Of a stretch of 64,000 nucleotides of DNA, positions 33,845-45,504 are shown one piece after another. The translations under genes and the position numbers were made by a program. Source of the DNA: Physcia stellaris (Eukaryota; Ascomycota; Lecanoromycetes; Caliciales; Physciaceae); the NCBI GenBank assembly GCA_018902385.1, contig JABSSW010000046.1:168758-232757 (forward strand), in the 5' to 3' direction. Numbering within the stretch: position 1 is the stretch's first letter; the number at the start of each line of letters is the position of its first letter. Below the pieces are notes generated by a model, which ran no database searches, was not told the origin of the DNA, and was given only the letters and a program-made list of their open reading frames with translations.

Positions 33845-34720
33845 ATCTGTGATGGTGGGTTCAAAATGATCACAACGATTCTGGAGCTGACTGGCATAGA
33901 GTATGAAGATCGCTGTGTCAACGGAATGGAAGGAATAAGATATAATCGAAGAAAGCTGTTCTAGCAAGTAATTGGACTAAATTCTTAGAGTAGGTAGGAC
34001 GTGTAGTCCTTAAAGTACGAGGAAAAATGTAAGTCGGTCGTCGAACGTTCTACTCACTGGTGTCAGGATACATAATAACACTTCATTGTGTTGGCCGTCT
34101 GTCTGAGACTTTTATATATATAGTAGTTGGCGTGTTCAATATATAAAAAACCGATGTAAAGGAGGCTTCAAATCACAGATTCGGAACGAATTCGTGTTCT
34201 GCTACTAAGATAATGGTATTACAGAAACCTACTTTTTCAGAGTGTTGAGGGAGGAGATCCATTCATTGTGCTCTATCAAAGAATCGAAGAAAAGGTCGCA
34301 GAATATAGTGTGAGCCTCCCTGACGCAATGACATAAGATGTGATGGCGCTGTTTATTGTGACATAGACCGACATTCAAGACCTCGCAGCTTATTGAGTTT
34401 GGTGTTCTGACAAGCAGAGATTAAAGCTGCGAAACCCTAGTGCACCAGGGAATCATCACTCACGAGATGAAGCTATGCTAGTGTGATGTGTTAGAACAAT
34501 CACGGGAAATTATGCAGCTTACTAGCGCATTTTCATCGATTCGTCGATATCGAAGTTTTAACATCGTGAGACTTATATTCAGCCCCATTCATTGAAATCT
34601 TGGCTAAGTCCGCTCTCCCAGAATTTCAATACCTTTTCAAAACTCGAGAAAGTCCAAGTTCCTAGCATCCAACCTTCGTTGATCCTGTTAATCCAGCAAG
34701 AGCCGAAAGAAGAAAGCAGC
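33845..34720. promoter_or_regulatory. Divergent intergenic region between K2 and P2
   Basis: About 880 bases without a supported ORF. A strong AT-rich run TTTATATATATAG lies near 34111-34123 and a second AT-rich run follows at about 34138-34150. Either could serve as core promoter sequence for one of the two divergent genes. Confidence 0.5.
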
Positions 34721-35995
34721 ATGTCGCAATCCGACAGTGTTACGTTTGATGATCCCCAAGGCATCCACAACCCAATGCTCTATCCTCGCTTTGCTTCATC
34801 AATCGACGATCCATTCCCGTATTCTCCACTACCCACCGGTCTTCTATCTCCAGATCCGAGCGACCACGGTGCTAACTGGCCTCACACAGACTTCCCAGGC
34901 CTCGACTCGCACCCGTCGGAGTTAACCTTTTGCTCCGAAGAAGGGGACCTCTGGATGCGGCAAGGCAATCTACCACCATCGGAGTCAGAGGCAATTCGCA
35001 GGTATTATGACCAGCTACATTATTCGGCGCCATTCTGTCTCATGACTCAGCCGTTCTTTGACGACGGGGCTGGTAGGGTGGTATCAAAGAGGGAATTGGA
35101 GCCAGAGGTGGAGCCGCCCAAGCCGAAAAAGCGAAGAATGGTCGAGGATAGCTCGGTGTCGTCTTCAGGGTCTTCAAGCGCAGGGGGAAGTTGCGGAAGC
35201 GTAATGGTTCAAGAGGAGAAGAGTGGAGACACCGATCGTGTGTCATTCATCTCGACGGCTGCGGAAATCACTCGGATGGTGAGGCAGAGGTCAAAAGTCG
35301 ATCGTCATCATCGTAAGAAGAACATCAAAACCATCAAGTCTGAGACTTCGGCGTTCGTCGCGCAGACCAAGGCTACAGAAAACCCTTCTAGATCTAGTGC
35401 GCCCTTCACATCGTCTTCTAGCCCAATACGACCTCTCGAGCATCATATCGATGAAGGTACCACCGGCGAGAGATGCACGACGGCTATACACGACAAAATA
35501 CAGGAGAAATCACAATCATATAACGGAAGTCACCATCCGGAAGACGAAGAAGACAATGAGAAAGAAGACGACATCAATCCGGGATCGTATGATATGACAA
35601 AAGTACCAGAGCTGGAAAAAGAAGCTGTTCAATGTCCAGATGCCGAGGCTTCTACCAATATTCGGCTTCCAATCCGCTCAGACATCCCCCAGACCAATGA
35701 TCGGTACACAAAAATTCCGGAACTCACAGCTTCTCTAGCGAGTCGCCACCAAGAAAATACTCGACTCAGCGCCAAGTCCTTCAATCGCGAGAAAAGCAGG
35801 AAAGACAGCAAGCTCAGAGACTTACCGTTCAGAACCTCTAGAACTTCTTCCACTAAACCGCCAACATCGAAGGTTGCTGATAGCTTGAATACAACGATGT
35901 TTACCAGCCGGATGACCCGCTCAAAGTCCAGCCCCGCAGACAATTTTCTTGAGTTGGACAGAGCGGGAAACATTGTGAAGGCTCCGGCGAAGTAA
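34721..35995 (+). CDS. P2: 424-residue disordered partner protein
   Basis: The frame is open upstream to 34592, but the first ATG in a good context is 34721 (MSQSDSV, like MSQPLV of P1). The N-terminal box reads FPYSPLPTGLLSPDPSD, comparable to TPDGLP of P1 and P3. GDLWMRQGNLPPSESEAIRRYYDQL appears to be a degenerate single copy of the P1 module (LW, then EAI-RY). A basic cluster PPKPKKRRMVED matches the P1 NLS-like site, and TAAEITRMVRQRSK matches AAEIGREVRRR. Near the C-terminus SRMTRSKSSPADNFLELDRAG resembles a P3 segment. Otherwise it is Ser/Glu-rich and low complexity. No known domain is seen. Confidence 0.82.
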   Translation: MSQSDSVTFDDPQGIHNPMLYPRFASSIDDPFPYSPLPTGLLSPDPSDHGANWPHTDFPGLDSHPSELTFCSEEGDLWMRQGNLPPSESEAIRRYYDQLHYSAPFCLMTQPFFDDGAGRVVSKRELEPEVEPPKPKKRRMVEDSSVSSSGSSSAGGSCGSVMVQEEKSGDTDRVSFISTAAEITRMVRQRSKVDRHHRKKNIKTIKSETSAFVAQTKATENPSRSSAPFTSSSSPIRPLEHHIDEGTTGERCTTAIHDKIQEKSQSYNGSHHPEDEEDNEKEDDINPGSYDMTKVPELEKEAVQCPDAEASTNIRLPIRSDIPQTNDRYTKIPELTASLASRHQENTRLSAKSFNREKSRKDSKLRDLPFRTSRTSSTKPPTSKVADSLNTTMFTSRMTRSKSSPADNFLELDRAGNIVKAPAK

Positions 35996-38597
35996 GATAT
36001 CCATTGGGTTGGTCTGTTGGTCGGTAGTCTTCTTGATGAGCCGACCCCTGTCCGCGCCACGTTCTCAAACCTTTACAAAGGATCTACCGATGCCTTTCCT
36101 AGGAATTCTAGACGATCCGCCAGTTGGCAAGTATGGCTAGAAGCAAGGTTCCCGGCAATTCGATAAATCTGCCAAACAGAGTGGAATACGAGAGCACTTC
36201 CCATTTAATTCCAGAGAACGCTATCTTCTCTTGTGAGCTAATAGGGGTTGCATCGACCTCGACACGGACGGTCTCAGATGAATTACTGGACTATCTCCAG
36301 GGTGAGATTAATTTTTCAAGCAATCGGGATTTCGAGGATTTATGTCAGTAATAGATTCAATGATGCGAATCAGAGGGTCAGAAGACATACAGTCATATCA
36401 CGACCGCATGAACATCAGATCACGGCATCATGTCTACAGATTTAGTGGCTTGTATGATGAATCTTTACGAATCTGTACAACTTGTATGGAAGGTCTTGAC
36501 CCTGGATAGACGAAGGAAGGTAGCTCGTCTAGCGACTCCGTCAGTAGAGGAAGTCGGTTCATGACTTTTATTCAACCTGATCTGACTCAAGAGTCGAATT
36601 GTCGTTTGACGCAATCTGATATATCTCATTAACCATATGAATACAAAGGCATTTGATCTCAGCGCATGTCATCCCTCTCTTGATCCGAATCATTTCAAGT
36701 TGAATAAGAAATGGTAATGAAGGCTATTGTAGTAGAACACAAAAATCGCGGAGGTATTGAGAAGCTACTCGCCAAGACGCTGCAGAAGCCAGAGAGTCTA
36801 AGCGGACGTGATCTGCTCGTGAGATAGATTTACCACGCTCTTTGTGATGGATCGTCTCTCCGGCGCTGCCCCTTGGAAAGCTCCCGGAGTGCTGTAGGCA
36901 GACAATGATATTCCCACCACCAAAATCCGGGGAAAAGATAAGTTAGGAATCTCGAGAATGTCCACCAGATCTCGCCCATGTTGTCCCATACTGCCCTGTT
37001 CCAGAGCTTGCTACAGGGCAGCAGAACTCACTAGAAGGGAAGCTTCTTGACCCCGAGAATCAAGAGTCAGAGCTGCTTCCGTTCATCCCGGTCGATAACA
37101 ACGTGAGAGGTGGCGTGTATGATGAATTGCCCCAGGAAGTGTGTTCCACTTTTGGCTTATTTATCACTAATTTACGCTGTACCAACCCGATCAAACTTGC
37201 GGCTGTGCACTCTCACTCGAAGCTTCCCGCTTGGAATCGGTTCTGAATCCTTCAAGCGCGATTTTCCAAAGGGTGCCCTAGAGGGGTTAAGGAAGGCCCA
37301 TGAAGCCATTGAGCGAGGTGGGAGTGTGGGGGAGAATGGCCTTGTGGTTCTGGATAAGGGGGGAGGCTTTCGCGTGATCTGTTGTTGCAGTTAGAGAGTA
37401 CTTTGCAAAAACCCGAAATTAGTCAATCATCGATTATCGCTGGAACTTCCCAGAGAAAAAAATAGCATCGAAGTGTATTTCGGGGTTGTCTCTCCTCTTC
37501 CCTGCCATGTTTATACTGTCTCTCTAAACCCTTTGCAGTTGGATCTCATTCTTTCCAAACCTTAACTTCAACTCCAAACGTCTCACAAAAAGCCCCCTCC
37601 CACTCCCTCCCCATCTCTTACCCATCGCTCCCCCCTCCCATAACTATTAACTGCTTGCATTATACTCTCAAACCCTCATACTCCCTCCACTCCTCCCTCT
37701 TGGTTTTGAAGCTCCCTATAAAACCACCCTACCACACAGACCCTGACCGCTACCCTGCATCTTCACCAGCATGCCGTCAGGCGTCCAGAAGAGTATCTAT
37801 CTCTGCTGAGGGCACGGAGCAACCGGTCCCTGCGGTGATATGCGCGAGGACGTTGTGGGTGGTGTGGGATGGGGAGGTTTAGCTGGAGATGGGATTTGTG
37901 TGGTGGGCGGCGTGGGAGCTGCGCTGCCGACGATTGCCATCTTTTCGTTTGGCGGTTGTTTGAGGAGGTGAATAGCGTGGATTGGATTGCGGGAGTGGGA
38001 GATTGGAATTAAGGGGACGGGGACGGATTTATAGCTAGAGATGTGTTAGCGAATAGACTTGGTCGAATGATGGTTATGAGGTTATTCAGAAACATGCCGT
38101 ATTCTCTGTCGGGCTGAGTTCTAGCGGATCTGACAGATGGCGCGGAAGCATAGGACTACGCAAGCGCTTCTCTCTCGCTCGTCGTGGGCTTTACGCAGTG
38201 CTATTACAAGGCGGCTGATTGAATATTCATAGGAAACACCTGCGACGAACGCCGGGAGTGGCCTCTTTCGCATAGAACGAGGTATGAGGGGGTTCGTCGT
38301 ACATGTATTGACAACAGATCTCAAAGACCCGAGATCTAGGAGCAATGGATTCCCGCGAGGTCGAGTTCGGAAGTTCTCATCTATTCGAGCTTTTCGCTGT
38401 ATGAAAGAACAGGCTGTGGTGAATCAAAAATACCGTCCGGCGTAAATGACGGGATCAACACCCCTTTTCTGCAATCAAAATTTTTATACTCAACCAAGAC
38501 GAATCTCGCGATCCACAACTGCGATCTACCACACAACTCCTGCGAGTAGGTATCTCCTTCGCTCCTTCACGTAGCTGTTCTAATCCCACACCAGACA
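35996..38597. other. Long intergenic stretch with only weak ORFs
   Basis: Three frames were considered. About 36133-36351 plus (ATG, MARSKVPGNS) looks mildly protein-like. 37110-37394 plus ends with GALEGLRKAHEAIERGG. A Pro/Thr-rich minus-strand frame lies at about 37940-37790. None has a domain, splice support or a paralogue in the window. Around 37540-37700 the plus strand is pyrimidine-rich. Confidence 0.35.
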
Positions 38598-39305
38598 ATG
38601 TCAATACTCACGCGTGGTGAGATTCCAAGCATTGAGGATCTCCGGAGCATGCCGGCCGATGACGTTAAACACCTCGCGAAGAGACATGGAGAGTCGTGTA
38701 AGCTCCTCACCCAGCTAGCAAGCGGATTATCGTTCGAAGCTTCATCGCTGATCTGATTTTGCAGATCGCATCCTGCGCGGTGCATTCCTGGAGCTACTCT
38801 CCGCGCGCAAAGCCCTCCGACGCGGCCAACTACCCAACACGTTGCGGCCTGATGATTGGAAGCTGGAGGAGTGGGTGGCGAAGGTATATAGCCCCCTTTC
38901 CACCGCTATAAACGCCTTACCTTGTTCTATTACGCTTATACTCTGTGTGCTGCTCTACTGCTGTGCCCCCTTACTCGGACTCCTGCAATCGCTCCCCCTA
39001 CCTCCCTCACAGTTGAGAATAGTGACCACTTCCCTGTTTGGTCTCTACTTTTAGGCATATCAATCAGAGAAATAATAGGATCGCTAAAAGCAACGATAAT
39101 CTAGCTCGATGACGACCGCCTATCCACGTGCTCCCCCATGGCGAAATTGGTGTACATGAGTCTGCAATCCTGGACCTGGTTCGAGCGGTGGGACGAACTC
39201 GAGGCGGAGGTTGCGGATATGAAGGCAAAGCTTCTCGCGCAAATTGGGCCGGAGACGGAGGAAGAGGACATGGCGAGGAAGGGGGCGCAGGCTATGATTC
39301 GGTAA
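38598..39305 (+). CDS. Small three-exon gene, 139 residues, unknown function
   Basis: Exons 38598-38697, 38765-38883 and 39105-39305 are joined by GTAAGC and GTATAT donors and keep phase. The product starts MSILTRGEIPSIEDLRSMP and is almost entirely helical and charged. It includes RILRGAFLELLSARKALRRG, RPDDWKLEEWVAK, QSWTWFERWDELEAEVADMK and EEEDMARKGAQAM. The pattern of heptads in the last exon suggests a coiled coil. No family is recognised. The consistent phase across two introns and the absence of stops make a real gene likely. Confidence 0.65.
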
Positions 39306-39501
39306 TTGTCTGTGGTGGAGCTGGGGATCGTGCTGTAAAGCAATTAGAGCGAGAAAGCTAGACATGCAGCTGCGAATCCGGCAGAGAAGAGAGCTTTTTG
39401 TCGATTGTTCTATCTACATGCCGTTTTCAAGGTGATTACGAGTGAGTGGCGTTCGGGGGGAACAGCGCGTCGATTCAGTTGGAAATCCCTTGAAGGATCA
39501 T

Positions 39502-40579
39502 TTACAGCCATACTTGCCTGTTCTCTTGGATCCATTCGTCAAAAGTCTGGCCCTTCTCGCCCACAACCTTCTCAAAGTCTCTGTCGGGTCTTGCCTCCAT
39601 CCCATTCCCCTCGGCCATCCGGACTTCGAGACTCGTCATGAACTGTGAGAACGGCTCGAGGAAGCCGAGTGACATGTATATCTTCACCTTTTCCTCGCGT
39701 GAGACTTTTATGTGCTTGATCTCGCGTCCGAGGGCGTCGGTGAGTTTTGCGGCAATCTGTAAGGCCTTGTTAGCGCAATCTTCAAGTCAATTCTCCACTA
39801 CGCTATGTGTTCAACGGGATGTTGTTCCGCGCTTGATGGGAAGGACATCAAGCAGCTCAACAGAGTCGTACGTCCGACGAAAACAAGTCGCTTACTTCGT
39901 CGCAAGTCAGCTGCTCAGGCCCCAAGACCATGTAGTCTGTATTGTGCGGCTTCTCGTCCATGAGTACCCGGAAGGCGACCTTGGCAATATCTAAAGAGCT
40001 GACCCACGGTGCTTTGCCGTCTCCGTTCGCCGTGTAGAATTTGCTCTCATTCCTGATGTCGGAGAGATACTGTTGCTCGGAGAATTGCTCCCTGACAATG
40101 ATCAGATGACGTCTTCGTTTCGAATCCAATACGATAGTAGCAAAGAGGAAGGCCTGGATCACTCACATGAACCAAGTACACCGCAAGACAGTATGGTCCA
40201 CCCCAATGTCCTTCAGATGCTGCCACACAGGACCAGTATAGATAGGTCCTGGTTCTGTCGTAGTGCCAGTCATGAACACGAAGCGCTTGATGCCCTTCTT
40301 TTCGACCGCATAATCAACGAAGGCATTCATGGCAGGAGCTGGATCCGGAACTTCGGGGGCGATGAGGTAGATAGCGGATATCTTCTCTCCGTTGGGAAAT
40401 TGGTGCTGGAATGGGTTCCCGAATGTGCTATTGTCTGTGTAGTCGAACTTTGCGGCAGGCATGTCTGGCTTGGAGACTGCTTTGCGGGAAGCTAGGATGA
40501 AGGGAACGCCGGCATCTTTGCAGAGGCGGGCGCAGCGTAGGGAGGTCTTGCCTGTTCCACCAGTGAGGAGGATAGCCAT
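39502..40579 (-). CDS. NmrA-like reductase of the ergot-alkaloid (festuclavine dehydrogenase) type, three exons
   Basis: Exons 40579-40167, 40091-39896 and 39756-39502 keep phase and give 287 residues, the normal size for this family. The N-terminal Rossmann nucleotide loop is MAILLTGGTGKTSL. AIYLIAPEVPDP, KRFVFMTGT and LRCTWFM follow as in NmrA/EasG-like proteins. The second exon reads YTANGDGKAPWVSSLDIAKVAF and GPEQLTCDE. The third encodes the helical C-terminus IAAKLTDALGREIKHIKVSREE. Members use NAD(P)H in alkaloid pathways or act as redox-sensing regulators. No prenyltransferase, P450 or other cluster gene lies nearby, so a role in alkaloid synthesis is not supported by context. Confidence 0.85.
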
Positions 40580-41340
40580 ATTTGTGGGTTTGGATTGGCT
40601 AATATGATTGAGGAAGCAGAAAGGTTGAAGACTTGTTTGTGGCGTAGAGTCTAGCCAAACAGATTTACAGATTAGATAGAAATCTTTAGATAATGTGTCA
40701 AGATGTTGCAATGCTTTTGTCAATCAGCAGGAACATGAAGAGGGTATAGGATTCAATTCGAGATGTTATATATCGGACGTGAGATACTTCCATATCGCCA
40801 GCGACTTGATAATCCAGATTATCTCCGCTGATTTAACTCCGGGGTCCGAGCGGCGTTTATCGCTAAGCAGGCTTGGCGCCAAGATAGCGGCTGTCGGAGA
40901 TAATTCCGCCGCTTTTCCTATCTCCCCTATCTCCCTCCGTCCGATTTCTGTGACTTGGACTTCCTTTCTCCTACCACCAATATCTCGTACACTACCCTGG
41001 CCGCCCTAGCTTCTTCAGCCCCGTCCTTCTGCTTGTTGAAGACAAAGCCGGCGATCACACTTCCGCATATATCACGATCAAAGCGATGTCTCCGCTTGGC
41101 ATGATCAAAGCTGACTCGTACTTTGACACTAAATTTATTGATAGGAGCAGAATACGTTCTGTTCAATGACCCTTACCCGACCCACAACAACATTCTCCTC
41201 CACGCAAACTTTCGGGAAATCCGTGCCGATCTCTATTTGATAGACTGGTCTGGGTTCTTCCATAGCATTGCCGCTGCACCTGTGCCACCACGCCGGTCTC
41301 TCCAAGTTGTTATGGACTTCACTCGAGACCAACCTCATTG
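40580..41340. other. Intergenic, with second copy of a dispersed repeat
   Basis: The minus strand at about 41110-40990 matches the sequence at 28829-28940. A plus-strand frame at 41123-41353 is open but has no recognisable domain. Confidence 0.4.
40990..41110 (-). repeat. Dispersed repeat copy, related to 28829-28940
   Basis: Read on the minus strand it begins ATGCCAAGCGGAGACATCG and later contains AACAAGCAGAAGG and AAGCTAGGGCGGCCAGGG, matching the plus-strand copy at 28829. A TGA interrupts this copy after about 15 codons. Confidence 0.55.
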
Positions 41341-42203
41341 CTGTCCACAGTGAGCCAATCTCCTTACGAGCGAGCGGTTGGCAAGGACTCGTTTAGGATT
41401 CTCATCTTGAAACCGGGAAAAGACAACCAGCAAATCAGCTGTACTCTCACACCATGCAACTTCTTCAGCAACGTCACATACGAAGCAATCTCGTACGCCT
41501 GAGGGGGCGAGCTGTTCAAAACGACGATTAGGTGCAGTAGCACAAATCTACATATTACGCATGATCTGGAATTGTGCTTGAAGGCATCCGTAGCGAGAAC
41601 GAAACGAGAAGTCTATGGATCGACCAGATATGTATCAACCAAGACGATCCAGAAGAAAATTCTGCTCAGGTATCGGTAATGGGGGCCATATATCGCTCGG
41701 CGGCCCGTGTCCTGGTATGGTTAGGTCCAGCAAGCCCGAATAGCGGCCAAGCCCTGTCCTTTGCTGTCGAGCTATGCGAAGCTTTCCTGGCATTTTTTCA
41801 ATATCATGGCACTGAAGTTCCTCCATTCGTCAGCCAAAATGAAAGTGTCACAATGGAGCCTACTGGTTTCGAGCTCCCAATTCAGAGCGACCCACGGTGG
41901 ATGGCACTTGCTGAACTGCTCAACAGGCCATGGTTCTCAAGATACTGGATTATCCAAGAGGTGATGGTTAACGATGAAGTTATTGTTCAGTGCGGCGATG
42001 GTCAAATAGATTGGTCTATACTAAGGCGGCTGAGTGAGCATCTGTCTCGACATCCTGCTCTACTAACGGCACTATGCTCCCATAAAATTGCTGTACCTGC
42101 AGGCCCTGGACTTCTTGCGGCTCTAAACACAGCAGAAGTAGTTCTTAAGAGAAGCAACCAACCGACCGAGTCAACAGAGTCTTCTATCATCATGATGGGG
42201 TAG
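41341..42203 (+). pseudogene. Truncated and mutated HET-domain gene
   Basis: The reading runs PYERAVGKDSFRILILKPG, then YEAISYA followed by TGA at 41500-41502, exactly where the invariant Trp of YEAISYxWG is expected. After a change of frame near 41570, the core HET domain continues clearly: SLWIDQICINQDD, IYRSAARVLVWLGPAS, and RPWFSRYWIIQEVM. It then fades into a motif-free tail ending at 42203. The usual C-terminal half of HET proteins is absent, and no ATG is evident upstream. HET proteins mediate vegetative incompatibility; this copy should be non-functional as written. Confidence 0.78.
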
Positions 42204-42503
42204 ACATACTAGCGTTTAGCATTCTCCATCTTGCTAATCCCAAGAAGTAGAATTACACAACGCAGCTTTCATCTAGGTCAGCAAATAGCCTCTCCAAGGA
42301 AAGTCAATAGGAAAATTCAGGAGATCACAAATAAATGGTGAATACATGGCTTACCCCCCGCTTTTCAGCATCTGAGTCTGGCTGTTATACAAGCCGGGTA
42401 CACGCGAATCGAAGACGAGTTTGATCGCGGGAGATACATAAGATTAAGGCGCCATTTGGAAGAAAACTGCGCCACCCCGGGCTATTGAGTCTACCCTCGT
42501 CAC
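42204..42503. other. Short intergenic gap
   Basis: Converging 3' ends of two pseudogenes; nothing else seen. Confidence 0.4.
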
Positions 42504-43953
42504 CTAGTTCGACTTTATGCAGTTCCTCTTTTCAAAACTAGCGATCAACGACCGACGCAAGCATTCCCACTCCCTAAGAATGCGTTCAGCCGCTTTCCAG
42601 CTCTGGTTGTCATTAAGTCCGTCCTTTGCAATTCTGAAAAGTCCCCTGCAGAGTCTATAAGACTCTTCATATGCTAGATACCGATACTCGGATCCGGCAT
42701 GCTCGTCAAAAAGTTTCTTTAGCTCTTGCTTCTCCAACGTTGGTGGTGTGGCATTAGCTCCATCCAGTTCGTACGGCCAAGGATCCAGATCATCTTCATC
42801 ATAACGGTGTTCAGCAAAGACGGTGTCGTCCCACAGCCAGGCCAGTGGCATGCAGGCCATGAACTTGGGAGCAATGACTGCTTCATCCCAGTCTAGTATG
42901 CCAGTGATATCAACGGTTCCATTGGGTTTGACCAAAGCCATAATATTACCAGGATGGAGGTCCACATGGCACAGGCAATTGAGCTTTCTCTCAAAAAGTT
43001 TAAGGGCTTCCATCTCCTGCACCGCCTCGAGCATGCTATCCCACAGCGAAACCTCACTGTCAGTTTCACCTCCGTTGGCGGCAAGAGCGATGGTTCTCCA
43101 ACGACCGAACTGGAACTGGAACAATTCCAAGGTGTTTTGTATATTGTATGGAACGATCGGCTTTGGATTTGCTTTCAGACTGCTTTCATCTGTGTCTTCG
43201 TCCTCATTTCGATCGTCAATCTCGAACGGAATCACCTCGAAAGGGTCTTTGTGCATGACACCTTCCCTTCTTGCCTGAATGAGTCCAGCAACTTTGCTTT
43301 CCACACAAAGAGCGACCGAACAATGACGCCAAGCTCCTTGGCTATCTTACATTGCTGCGAATGGTTAAGATCCGTCCACATAGTGTTTAAAGAGCTTCCT
43401 GGGACTCGACGTTGAAGCACGAAAGGCTTTTCGAGAGCATTGTTGCAGGTAAAATCCGTTTTAACAACTATGGGGACCGGGACAGTCGATTTTGGCGTAC
43501 AAAGTCCAGGATGGCGATCTCGCGCTCAATTTTATGATGGTCCCAGCGTGGTACCCGAAGAATTAGATCACGCCCCTCGGCTTCGGAAAACCAGGGTACT
43601 GTTATACTTGTGATGTGGTTCAGATCACCGCCTCGTAGGCGCTCAATCTGTGGTGCCTGTGGTGCTGGTATCAGTGAGCGGAGACCCTTGATCGGATGTA
43701 ACCATCCCGCCACACGATACTTCAAAGACGTTGGCGGAGGCCACAAGTCCTTGCTTAACTTTTTCACTTTGTGGTAGAAAAGTTCTTCTGCTTCTTGCTG
43801 TTCTCGGTCCCAGGTGGCCGTCGAAATACTTTTTATGGAACTGCTCGAAGAGAGCGTGGGCGAGGGTAGTCCATCATTAGCCAAGCCGATTTGAATATCT
43901 GCCGCCTGTGTACCAACTTTGGATGAGTCTTCTGGAGAGTTATGAGGAACCAT
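42504..43953 (-). pseudogene. Aminoglycoside-phosphotransferase-family (APH) gene with two frameshifts
   Basis: From ATG 43953 the frame is open to about 43470 (EGRDLILRVPRWDHHK, IEREIAILDFVRQN). The continuing sequence STVPVPIVVKTDFTCNN and FVLQRRVPGSSLN lies in another frame. A second shift near 43285 leads to SKVAGLIQARREG and on to the catalytic part. That part holds CHVDLHPGNIMAL (Brenner motif) and ITGILDWDEA, hallmarks of the APH/choline-kinase fold. The frame then ends at 42504. Neither shift can be explained by an intron of normal length. APH-like genes are common in fungi and usually have unknown small-molecule or protein substrates. Catalytic residues themselves are intact. Confidence 0.78.
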
Positions 43954-44829
43954 TTTGTGTTTGGTAGTGAGATTGCAAGGTTGGTTCTACAGACGGGGTT
44001 AAAACCCACTGCAGGTGATGGTTTGATCAAAGTGACTGTTTCCAGGTTACGATGAGCCGAAGTCACCAACAAAGAATGGTGATAGAGCTAACTGGCTGTG
44101 CAAGCCAGAAGACAAAGGATGCGTTTGTTCTCAGACAAAGAAAAGGCTGTAGCCGCTCATTGGTAAGTCATGAGTTGAGTCTACCAGATGGAGGCTTTGA
44201 GCAACCCTACCAGGTGCAGGACAAATGTTCCAGAGTTCTACTATAGGAGTTCTTGTAGGTGGGTTCTGGGGGTGGGAAGTAATAGCTAAAGATATCTAGG
44301 AGCGCCGTGCAGCTCGATTTCCGAGAGGTCAACGCCAAGCATGTAGGGCTGATCATGTGACGGCTCGCTTATGGACCAATTACAATGCTATCATATCTCC
44401 CCCAGCAAAAATGATTGTCGTATGTGTCGAAAGGTTACTTACTCTGTTGCACAAACTAAGTTTCCTCGCCCGGCTCGAACAATGACGAAGGTTTACCCAG
44501 GCATGAGCGATGCGAGTTCATTGTTTCGAGTCCTAGCTTAATGCGGAACAAGTGATGTAGCCCTTGTCTTTTCGCCATGTGTAACACGTTGCCTATGACC
44601 TAGGACAATTCAAGTTTCTTTGTGCCCCTCGGATGTCTTTTTCACTAATGTGAAGGCAGTGGAACAAAACCAAGATGTATAAGTCCGGGGTAGAAACGGT
44701 ATCTGCAATGGTATTGAAAAAATTTCGTCAAGTGTATCAAAGAGAGGCCATTCGCAATTCTTCGTACGAACACACAATTATCTATAAATCTTCGAAAAGA
44801 TAAGGACAGAGACACAGAGATTGAGCAAC
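43954..44829. promoter_or_regulatory. Intergenic region with promoter of the small Cys-rich gene
   Basis: No supported ORF. A CTATAAATC element lies at about 44781-44789, roughly 45 bases upstream of the ATG at 44830. It is followed by an A-rich leader, consistent with a core promoter. Confidence 0.45.
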
Positions 44830-45009
44830 ATGCCTACCACGCATCATTGCCCCAAACAACGCCAAGGCAATTGCCGGAATGCAAAGGGTTTGGACGGGAA
44901 GCCCATCTGCAGCAAGCATCAGACCAACTGCCGAAACGTTGGCTCCAATGGGAAGACATGCTTAAAGAAGCGCCTTAAAGACGAGGTATGCTCTAAATGT
45001 AGAGTATGA
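44830..45009 (+). CDS. Tiny cysteine-rich protein, 59 residues
   Basis: ATG at 44830 (MPTTHHCPKQ). The sequence contains eight Cys in a repeated arrangement. CRNAKGLDGKPIC and CRNVGSNGKTC look like two copies of one motif, each followed by a basic segment, and the end is VCSKC. There is no signal peptide, so the cysteines more likely bind zinc than form secreted disulphides; this is inference. A GAGGTATGC near the 3' end could act as a splice donor, so the last residues are uncertain. The TATA-like box just upstream supports a real transcript. Family not recognised. Confidence 0.6.
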   Translation: MPTTHHCPKQRQGNCRNAKGLDGKPICSKHQTNCRNVGSNGKTCLKKRLKDEVCSKCRV

Positions 45010-45504
45010 GAGTATGTACAACCCACCTTCCTTCCAGAAGATATCGAGATATGGATCCTCTGATTAGATTCAGATACCATCTCTTACGAGTCTAAACTTT
45101 TGTTTGGGTAGCTTTTAATACGACCCAACTTTCTCATTTTCCATCTTTACCCTCTTTGTGTATGCGGACGTGTCGCTGATACTTTTCATATTGGAGATTG
45201 CGTTGCCCCCTAGCTTTTTTCAAATTAGTATCCAACGTAAATATCTCCTACCCTGCTGTTGTACACCCAACGTTCATATCGTGCTTAATTCTATCCTTGA
45301 GACTGCAGGCAGGATGTTATGGAGTGATCCCACCCTGTACTCGTGTCTATTACCCCATGGATTGGCAACACTCTTCCTCATGGGGTATATTTGACTCGGA
45401 TTACTGCAAAAGCGAGCATGACAGGTAGAATGTGAGATACTTTTTTCAATGGGCCTTCTAGTAACTAATTCATGATACTACTGCACAGGTAGATGCTGAC
45501 AGAA

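Noticed and set aside
39502-40579. An ergot-alkaloid gene cluster
   Set aside because: Only one reductase of that type is present; no dimethylallyltryptophan synthase, P450 or catalase-like gene lies nearby.
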